Assembly (NCBI GenBank): GCA_051003795.1
Contig: JBPCKZ010000023.1
Location: forward strand, 1 to 17,489
Direction of reading: 5' to 3'
Length of the DNA stretch: 17,489 nucleotides
Source of the DNA: JALYXS01 sp051003795
Lineage (GTDB): Bacteria; Acidobacteriota; Terriglobia; Bryobacterales; Bryobacteraceae
Below the pieces are notes generated by a model. It was not told the DNA's origin. It worked only from the letters and a program-made list of their open reading frames with translations, and made no database searches. This document shows positions 7,508-12,896 of this stretch, piece after piece; the first letter of the stretch is position 1, and every line of letters starts with the position of its first letter. The translations under genes were made by a program, and so were the position numbers.

Positions 7508-8314
7508 TTACTTGTATTCCTCTTCAATTGCCGGAATCGGCTGGTTGGAACCCATTACGGTATCGAAATTCTTGTGTTTGAGCAGCGCCATTTCCCCGAA
7601 CAGGTCCTTTTGACAGATCTCGACGGCCTGCATCTTAACTAATTCCAACACGGCCAGGAACAGGCAAATCATGGCGCGCCGCGAGCGCTGCCGCTCGAGC
7701 ACTTGGAGGATGAACACCGGTTTATCGGGCCGCGAATTCTCGAGCAGCGAGCGGAGATGCATCACCATGTCCTCAACGCTTACCTCCTCGTTTGGCACTT
7801 CATAAATTGGCCGCGTTTTGACGCGTTCGAGCACCTCCCCAAAGGCCTTCACCAAGTCGAAAAGCGTGATTGCCAGGCCGGGGTCTTCTTCCTCGGCGGC
7901 GAACGCTTTCATCTGCGGATTAGACCAGACGTTTTCTTCGAGCATCCGCTTCTGCTGCAACATTTCGGCGGCGTTCTTGAACTTCCGATGCTCGAGCAAT
8001 CTTTCGACGAGTTCCTGCCGCGGATCGCCGCTCGCGTCCGCGGTGTTCAATTCGGGATCGCTTGGCAGCAGCATTTTCGACTTGATGTGGATCAGGGTGG
8101 CGGCCATGAAAACAAACTCCGTGCCGATATCCATGTCCATCTCGCGAGCCTTTTCGAGATACTCGAGGTACTGTGAAGTGATGGTGGCGATAGGGATGTC
8201 TCGAATGTCGATTTGTTGTTTCCGGATCAGGTCCAACAGGAGATCGAGCGGCCCGTCGTAGCGATCGAGGTGGAAGCTGAGGGGCGAAAGCGGCACCGTT
8301 CCCAACGATAACAT
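7508..8314 (-). CDS. scpA: Segregation and condensation protein A (kleisin)
   Basis: 268 residues, the usual length. ScpA bridges the two SMC heads and recruits ScpB. The family opening is present: FHLDRYDGPLDLLLDLIRKQ then IDIRDIPIATITSQYLEYLE and MAATLIHIKSKMLLP. The C-terminal winged-helix part includes RSRRAMICLFLAVLELVKMQ and FGEMALLKH. It is the first gene of the minus-strand run scpA-scpB-rluB-CoA-binding-queG-TPR. No good ribosome site precedes the ATG at 8312-8314. An in-frame TTG or GTG a few codons later could be the true start, but these lack a site too. Confidence 0.93.
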   Translation of the reverse strand: MLSLGTVPLSPLSFHLDRYDGPLDLLLDLIRKQQIDIRDIPIATITSQYLEYLEKAREMDMDIGTEFVFMAATLIHIKSKMLLPSDPELNTADASGDPRQELVERLLEHRKFKNAAEMLQQKRMLEENVWSNPQMKAFAAEEEDPGLAITLFDLVKAFGEVLERVKTRPIYEVPNEEVSVEDMVMHLRSLLENSRPDKPVFILQVLERQRSRRAMICLFLAVLELVKMQAVEICQKDLFGEMALLKHKNFDTVMGSNQPIPAIEEEYK

Positions 8315-8580
8315 GTGATATGGCTGTTACTAAGAACCGGTTGGCGGACCGTCGAACGAGCGCTTGACGAAGTAATCGCGGGGCTTACATTTATCTCGCC
8401 GCTTTCCGGGAAGGCAACCGCGGCATCCTGGCCTTGATTGGAAAAATTGGAGCGCGATTTCGAGAAGGCGAATCGTCTTCTTGTTCCAAATCGCAACGAC
8501 TGTCCAATACCGTGACGGGGGGGCCGTGTCCAAACTTTACTGTGCGACGAAAGGTACGTATTAACACGTAAAGTCGCCTA
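8315..8580. other. Intergenic stretch before scpA, nothing recognised
   Basis: This region separates scpA from the toxin-antitoxin relic and must hold the promoter of the scpA operon, but I see no convincing -35/-10 pair. Fragmentary frames on both strands (for example IYLAAFREGNRGILALIG on the plus strand near 8390-8445) look like decayed coding sequence of unknown origin. No RNA gene is recognised. Confidence 0.4.
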
Positions 8581-8658
8581 ATGTCCACATTCACCGTGAC
8601 TGCTTTTCTGGCATACCTTGAAAAGGACATTAAGGCGCATCCCGGGCGTTCAGGCTGA
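8581..8658 (+). pseudogene. PrlF-like antitoxin remnant
   Basis: The 25-codon frame STFTVTAFLAYLEKDIKAHP resembles the conserved middle of PrlF/SohA antitoxins (compare NAFLRFLDADIQNNP in E. coli PrlF). The N-terminal swapped-hairpin DNA-binding domain and the C-terminal tail are missing and the frame stops at once. Its position directly before a YhaV-like toxin relic in the same direction supports the reading, because prlF-yhaV genes are normally paired and overlapping. It is non-functional as seen. Confidence 0.5.
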
Positions 8659-9036
8659 GATTAATCCTGGTTGAAATCCAACGCGACCCCCATGCACTGG
8701 AGTTCCAACTTGATAGTACGCTTGGACCGGCGTATCGCCATTGGCGGCGAGCGCGGTTTCTCGGCCGATTTCGACTATTCTTCCGCTTCAGCAGCGCCCA
8801 TAAGACGATCGTCTACGCGTGGGTGAACGACGACACAACCCTCCGGAAGGAAGGCGCACGCACCGATCCATACGCGATTTTCACGAGAATTGCTTCGCGA
8901 GGCGGAAGCTTCCGACCCTAAGGTTGATCCGGCTCTCAAACGCACTCTCCGCGAAAGTAAATCGTGGCGCCGGAACGTTACGCGGGCTGGTCGAGATGGC
9001 CCTCGGATTTGGCGACGGTTTGGCAGCAAACGATGA
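8655..9036 (+). pseudogene. YhaV-like toxin (RNase) relic
   Basis: The frame from 8634/8655 to the stop at 8919-8921 contains LRLILVEIQRDPHALEFQLD, LGPAYRHWRRARFLGRFRLF, FRFSSAHKTIVYAWVNDDTT and LRKEGARTDPYAIFTR. This follows the YhaV family closely (RYRLFFRYSEKEKVIILGWM-NDENTLR-KKTDAYTVF in E. coli). The normal N-terminal third is absent. After PYAIFTR the frame is broken: the typical RGNPPxDWD segment is missing and the C-terminus continues one frame over (ELLREAEASDPKVDPALKRT) to a stop at 9034-9036. YhaV is a translation-dependent RNase of a type II toxin-antitoxin pair; this copy is dead. It lies just outside the island boundary at 9103. Confidence 0.7.
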
Positions 9037-9102
9037 AATCGTCCCCGCAGTCCGCCCCGCTTTGGGGAAGCGCATCCATTTCAGATGTTTACGTGAAAAG
9101 AG

Positions 9103-9147
9103 TGGTTGCGGGGGAAGGATTTGAACCTTCGACCTTTGGGTTATGAG
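9103..9147 (-). repeat. Island boundary (att-like): duplicated 3' part of tRNA-Met
   Basis: This is an exact copy of the tRNA from its encoded CCA end through the T arm, variable loop and the anticodon CAT. Similarity continues imperfectly for about ten more bases (9 of the next 12 match), then ends. It lacks the D arm and the 5' acceptor strand, so it is not a working tRNA. Short reading frames that pass through it are spurious. Confidence 0.85.
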
Positions 9148-9275
9148 GCCACTGAGACCCGGCTATCTCATTGATAACAAGGCACGAGTGGCAACTAAAA
9201 GTAAGCCTTGGGAAGGTTTGGAAACGGGTAATGGGGGTCTAAAAGGGGTTTGTTCGGAACTGAGGCAACTGCATA

Positions 9276-9346
9276 TTCTTGCCTAGCAGAGCCGCCATGC
9301 TTCAAGGCGCGAATATGGTCTGCGAGTTAGCTTAGCTAGGCAGGAA
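9276..9346. repeat. Imperfect 12-bp inverted repeat in the left end of the island
   Basis: TTCTTGCCTAGC at 9276-9287 is complementary to GCTAGGCAGGAA at 9335-9346 with one mismatch, separated by 47 bases. The rest of 9037-9470 holds no gene that I can support. The repeat could be a recombinase or regulator binding site, or a long-loop hairpin. Confidence 0.4.
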
Positions 9347-9470
9347 CCGCTGGGCAGTCCCGTTGATGGGCAGGGTACCTACGTTGAAATTGACTTCGCA
9401 CAGCACTGCTGCTATTGATCCGCCCCTTGTCACCCGTACGCAGAGAGCAATACGCGGTGTGGAAGCGGCG

Positions 9471-10061
9471 CTAGGACCGGCTAATGGGCTGTCGGAGTGT
9501 TTGCAACCTCCTTTGACACTCTGACGCAAGTGCGGGATATACAGCGGTAATCTGCTCCAGAACCTTTTCGGTCTCAATCTTGACGATCTTTCTTGCTGTC
9601 CCGACTCTAAATTCGTCGCGGAAATCGTCAATGACACAAATGGTCAACAAGTAATCGACTTCAATAGCCTCCCAGAATCCCTTCGCCGGGAGAAGAGGTT
9701 GACGGTAAACGTCTCGGTGTAACCGCTCATTGTGGTATTTGAGTGCCAGCAAGCGAAGTTGATCCTCTGGATATTTTGGTACTCCGATAGTCCGGTCCTT
9801 GAAATACTCGCGGATCTCCTTGTGTTGAGCGATTCTATTACGGCTCAGATCGCTCTCGGCGTACTTCTGCACAGAGGAGAACGATGCTGACCCTTCGGCT
9901 ACCTCCACCTTAGCTGTCTTGTAGAATGCGATTCTTTTCCCGCTCACGAACCGAAACAAGTCTGGTCTCGATAGAAAATGGTTCACCGTGCTTGGAAGCC
10001 AGCCCCGTTGTAGCAAGTCTTCGTACGACATTACGCGATGATCGTCTTGGCCTAATAACAT
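9471..10061 (-). CDS. Uncharacterised island protein with HTH-like N-terminus
   Basis: 196 residues, starting at ATG 10059-10061 with AAAGGGG at proper spacing. Residues 11-55 (MSYEDLLQRGWLPSTVNHFL, SRPDLFR, GKRIAFYKTAKVEVAE) resemble a small domain found at the start of many mobile-element and defence-island proteins. In that domain, a 'Leu-x-x-Arg-Gly-Trp...Leu' helix pair is followed by a 'Pro-Asp...Tyr/Leu-Tyr...Arg-Val-x-x-x-Glu' hairpin, suggesting nucleic-acid binding. The remainder is charged and helical (YHNERLHRDVYRQPLLPAKG) with no enzymatic motif that I recognise. It diverges from the HEPN-like gene across 237 bp, and an inverted repeat sits just before its start. Base composition is less GC-rich than the core genes, as expected for transferred DNA. 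Confidence 0.6.
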   Translation of the reverse strand: MLLGQDDHRVMSYEDLLQRGWLPSTVNHFLSRPDLFRFVSGKRIAFYKTAKVEVAEGSASFSSVQKYAESDLSRNRIAQHKEIREYFKDRTIGVPKYPEDQLRLLALKYHNERLHRDVYRQPLLPAKGFWEAIEVDYLLTICVIDDFRDEFRVGTARKIVKIETEKVLEQITAVYPALASECQRRLQTLRQPISRS

Positions 10062-10077
10062 TGGTATCCCCTTTATC

Positions 10078-10104
10078 TTGTGGTCTACGTATACGATACC
10101 ACAA
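10078..10104. promoter_or_regulatory. Candidate operator: 7-bp inverted repeat around CGTATACG
   Basis: TTGTGGT (10078-10084) and ACCACAA (10098-10104) are perfect inverted arms, and the palindrome CGTATACG lies between them. The site stands 17 bp upstream of the HTH-like gene, immediately before its ribosome site, where an autorepressor would bind. Function is inferred from position and symmetry only. Confidence 0.4.
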
Positions 10105-10298
10105 TTAGGCTGGGTACGCTTGGAGACTCGTAAAAGCTGTCCTTATAGAGAAGAAGTCGGCCAAAGAACACGCCAGGAAGCCCCACAACACATCGCCCAT
10201 CCCGGTTGACACCTAGCATCCTCCCGCCTTGCCAGGCACCCAGGATCGCATGGCTGGGTTAAGCATGAAATACAATACAATCGACTGCAGGAGAAAAA

Positions 10299-10997
10299 TT
10301 GGACGACCTCAGCAAGTCGACACCGCTTCGAACCTTTGAGCGCAATCTCAAACATATTTCGGAACTATTTGACAGTCAGAAGTGCTTTTACTTGCCAGAC
10401 GTTGCTAGTGACTTCCACAAGGTTAGTGAAAGATTACAGGCTCGGATTCACAAGCTTACAGCCGAGCTTCAGTCTTCAGATTCAGCCGCAGCCCAGGATG
10501 AATTTTCCCGAGGTGCCATATCCGATCTAGAGGAGACAAAGCAGCACTTCCAAGTGTGGTTCGATGCGCTTTCTTTCGTGCGAGGTTGGATGCAGGTGAT
10601 GCTGGTGACCTTTGTCGAAGTCTACGTAGAGCAAGTATTCGATTTACTTCTCGATGCCGGTCTCGAAGAATGTTCTCTCCCGTCAGTGATTCGCCACAGC
10701 ATGAAACGGAAGTATATAAAAGAGGTGCTTCGCGGCACGCCCGGCGAATGGATCAGAAGATTGGAGATATTCGGTGCACGTGGTTATCGAGCTAATTTGG
10801 GAGAGGACATGAAGGCTCTCTGGGAAAAAAGACACGCAACGGTACATTCAGCAGAACCATCTGACCCGCTGTTAGCGATCAACCATTTCTCGAAAGCTCT
10901 CGAAATAGTTGGCAGCTTCATTGATGCGACCGAGTTCTCTGTTGTCTCGGTCGAAAGAGCAAGGCGGTCTAAAAGCTCTACGGGAACGTTGCCGTGA
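10299..10997 (+). CDS. HEPN-like RxxxxH protein (putative RNase)
   Basis: 232 residues, read from a TTG at 10299 that has AGGAG at ideal spacing; no ATG fits. The protein is almost entirely helical. Near the C-terminus KALWEKRHATVHSAEP (about 172-187) carries Arg178-x4-His183, the RxxxxH motif of HEPN ribonucleases, followed by a long helix (LLAINHFSKALEIVGSFIDA) as usual in that fold. The first part has a heptad-rich helix (KVSERLQARIHKLTAEL). The central SFVRGWMQVMLVTFVEVYVE is characteristic of HEPN families whose first helices begin '...l..lvEay..'. HEPN proteins act in toxin-antitoxin, abortive infection and RNA decay. No classical MNT antitoxin gene is adjacent. A TACAAT box (10276-10281) is a possible -10. 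Family assignment rests on the motif and fold pattern only. Confidence 0.6.
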   Translation: MDDLSKSTPLRTFERNLKHISELFDSQKCFYLPDVASDFHKVSERLQARIHKLTAELQSSDSAAAQDEFSRGAISDLEETKQHFQVWFDALSFVRGWMQVMLVTFVEVYVEQVFDLLLDAGLEECSLPSVIRHSMKRKYIKEVLRGTPGEWIRRLEIFGARGYRANLGEDMKALWEKRHATVHSAEPSDPLLAINHFSKALEIVGSFIDATEFSVVSVERARRSKSSTGTLP

Positions 10998-11003
10998 TTT
11001 CAT

Positions 11004-11345
11004 CTAAGCCGCAGTCTCGTGCAGGTTGTTCCTCAAAATTGCCCTGATCGTTGAAGCAAACCACGTTGCCCCTTGCTTCGTAGCAACGCCTTCGCAATTC
11101 AACCCGTCGGCGATCCTGCGCAGGCTTAGCCCATTCGTAGCTTCATGCTTAACCCTGCTTATCACGGCCTGCTCTGCCAGCATGAGAATTAGCTCATCTC
11201 CGCTCCGCTCATAGCCGTATGGTGTGTGGTTGTACGCTCGGTGGTTGGCTTTCTTGTGGCCTAGCGCCGTTGCCGGGCGTCCTCCGATAGCTTCCCGCTC
11301 CGCTTGGCTAACCGCCACCCATGATGTTCAGTCGATGCACGTCAA
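11004..11345 (-). pseudogene. Serine recombinase remnant (C-terminal recombinase domain)
   Basis: From a GTG at 11318 the minus strand encodes VSQAEREAIGGRPATALGHK, then HTPYGYERSGDELI, EQAVISRVKHEATNGLSLRR and TKQGATWFASTIRAILRN. This is the typical sequence joining the resolvase catalytic domain to the 'recombinase' DNA-binding domain of serine recombinases (compare 'LNIMAxVSQxEREAIGER...PYGY...LSLRxIAxxLN...W..STVRxILRN'). Just upstream in another frame, RLNIM supplies the preceding piece, so a frameshift lies near 11320-11325. The N-terminal catalytic domain with the nucleophilic Ser is not recognisable in 11346-11628. The protein is therefore inactive, but it probably records the enzyme that moved the island or a later insertion. 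Confidence 0.7.
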
Positions 11346-11628
11346 AGCAACTCCAAACCAAAATCTATATGTATCCAGACTAAACTGGGCTTGCTAGCCC
11401 ATGCGACTCCCTTCCTATGTAGCACAACAATGAACGTGTGCGGCTCGGCGATGTTGAGCAGCAAACGCGAAGCCAATGCCAAAGTAATGAATTTGGTCCT
11501 CCCAAGCAGTTCGGCTCGCGGCCTAAACGAAGCCATTGACACGATCGTTTAGGGACCGTTTTCTGTTAATGGGTTTTTTGGGGGGTTTGTCGGAAAAGCT
11601 CTCAAGCACCGCAACTTATTGATTTGAT
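11346..11628. other. Non-coding or decayed right end of the island
   Basis: No supportable gene is present. On the minus strand a 66-codon frame (11342-11542) shows no family features and overlaps the expected place of the missing recombinase N-terminus, so it may be scrambled remains. A G/T-rich run (GGGTTTTTTGGGGGGTTTG) lies at 11571-11589, downstream of the tRNA on its strand. Confidence 0.4.
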
Positions 11629-11705
<77 letters not shown>

Positions 11706-11710
11706 CAACC

Positions 11711-11739
11711 ATGCTATCTTCCCTGCCGCTTGCAGTCAA
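11711..11739 (-). promoter_or_regulatory. Promoter of the initiator tRNA gene
   Basis: On the minus strand TTGACT (11734-11739) and TAGCAT (11711-11716) are separated by exactly 17 bases, a good housekeeping sigma -35/-10 pair. Transcription would begin about 5-7 bases downstream, at or next to the mature tRNA 5' end at 11705. It lies in the 55-bp gap between the ribBA stop and the tRNA. Confidence 0.75.
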
Positions 11740-11760
11740 CATCGGTTCCTCGGCAAATGT

Positions 11761-12870
11761 CTAATTCGTAACCGGCACTTGCTCCACAATCTCGATATCG
11801 AACCCCTCGAGCGCCACCACCTTCCGCGGGTGATTCGTCAGCAGCCGGATGGTATGGAGCCCTAAGTCCGACAATATTTGAGCGCCGATTCCGTACTCAT
11901 GCTGCAGCTGCGTCGTTCCCAATGTCTCCAAAGTTCCAGACGCCCCGTTGCGCCCCGCATCGCCTTCATGCCGCAACCCGGGCCCCGTCTGATGCAGATA
12001 GACCAGCACGCCCGCGCCTTCGGCGGCGATCTTGCGCAGCGATTCGCGCACCATCGCGCGGCAATCGCAACGCGTTGAGCCGAACACGTCGCCATAAACG
12101 CAATGCGAATGCATTCTCACAAGAACTCCTTCCCGCCCGGCAACCTCTCCGCGCACCAGCGCCAGGTGCGATTCCGGCTCCACGTCGCTCGCGTAAACGA
12201 TGGTGCGGAATTCGCCGAATTCCGTTTGAATTCCGCCTTCCCCGCGACGATGAATGTAGCGCTCGTGGCGCAGCCGGTACCGAATCAGATCGGCCACGGA
12301 CGCCATTTTCAAGTCGTGCCGACGGCAAAATTCTTCGAGTTGCCGCACGCGCGCCATCGTTCCGTCCTCGTTCATGATTTCGCAGATCACCCCGGCTGGA
12401 GCGCGTCCGGCAAGCCGCGCCAGATCCACCGACGCTTCGGTCTGCCCCGCGCGCAACAGCACGCCGCCATCTTTGGCGCGCAAGGGGAACACGTGTCCCG
12501 GCCGCGCCAAATCCTCCGGCTGCGCCGCCGGATCGATCGCCGCAAGTATCGTGTTGGTGCGGTCCGCCGCCGAAATCCCCGTGGTCACCCCTGCCTTCGC
12601 GTCGATCGATTCGCAGAAAGCCGTCCCAAAGTTTGATGTATTATGAGGGGACATTAAAGGCAAGCGCAGCGCGTCGCACCGTTCCGCCGTCAACGCCAGG
12701 CAGATCAAGCCGCGCCCGTGTGTGGCCATGAAGTTGACAATTTCCGGAGTGACAGCATCGGCGGCAATCGTCAAATCGCCTTCATTCTCGCGATCCTCGT
12801 CGTCCACCACGATTAGCATGCGCCCGGCGCGGATCTCTTCGATGGCCTCCGGTATCGGCACGAATGGCAT
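11761..12870 (-). CDS. ribBA: RibBA-type protein: active DHBP synthase domain plus degenerate GTP cyclohydrolase II domain
   Basis: 369 residues. Residues 1-200 are 3,4-dihydroxy-2-butanone 4-phosphate synthase (ribulose 5-phosphate to the riboflavin precursor). Visible blocks are VVDDEDRENEGDLTIAADAV (21-40) with acidic metal ligands, FMATHGRGLICLAL, AFCESIDAKAGVTTGISAAD (84-103), RPGHVFPLRAKDGGVLLRAG and GVICEIMNEDGTMAR. Residues 205-369 are GTP cyclohydrolase II-like, with the zinc ligands kept (Cys257, Cys268, Cys270 in CVYGDVFGSTRCDC). The canonical RQEGRGIGL loop reads LHQTGPGLRHEG, however, and the following segment that normally holds the catalytic Tyr and the Asp/Arg pair is shortened (SGTLETLGTTQLQHEYGIGA). 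The end (IRLLTNHPRKVVALEGFDIE) is normal. Only the first half is likely to be catalytic, comparable to the RibBX type. Confidence 0.9.
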   Translation of the reverse strand: MPFVPIPEAIEEIRAGRMLIVVDDEDRENEGDLTIAADAVTPEIVNFMATHGRGLICLALTAERCDALRLPLMSPHNTSNFGTAFCESIDAKAGVTTGISAADRTNTILAAIDPAAQPEDLARPGHVFPLRAKDGGVLLRAGQTEASVDLARLAGRAPAGVICEIMNEDGTMARVRQLEEFCRRHDLKMASVADLIRYRLRHERYIHRRGEGGIQTEFGEFRTIVYASDVEPESHLALVRGEVAGREGVLVRMHSHCVYGDVFGSTRCDCRAMVRESLRKIAAEGAGVLVYLHQTGPGLRHEGDAGRNGASGTLETLGTTQLQHEYGIGAQILSDLGLHTIRLLTNHPRKVVALEGFDIEIVEQVPVTN

Positions 12871-12881
12871 AATCTAGACTC

Positions 12882-12889
12882 ACTATAAC
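12882..12889. promoter_or_regulatory. Shared bidirectional -10 element between ribBA and the ATPase gene
   Basis: The two divergent start codons are only 26 bp apart. The octamer ACTATAAC reads TATAAC on the plus strand (12884-12889) and TATAGT on the minus strand (12882-12887), so one near-symmetric -10 box could serve both genes. On the plus strand it predicts initiation at about 12896-12898, the ATG itself. Together with the absence of any ribosome site, this suggests a leaderless ATPase mRNA. No good -35 is visible on either side. Confidence 0.4.
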
Positions 12890-12896
12890 CTTCCCC

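Noticed and set aside
12876..12888. GACTCACTATA identical to the core of a phage T7 promoter
   Set aside because: The match stops after 11 bases: the upstream TAATAC and the downstream GGG are missing, and no phage context exists. It is better explained as part of the shared -10 region.
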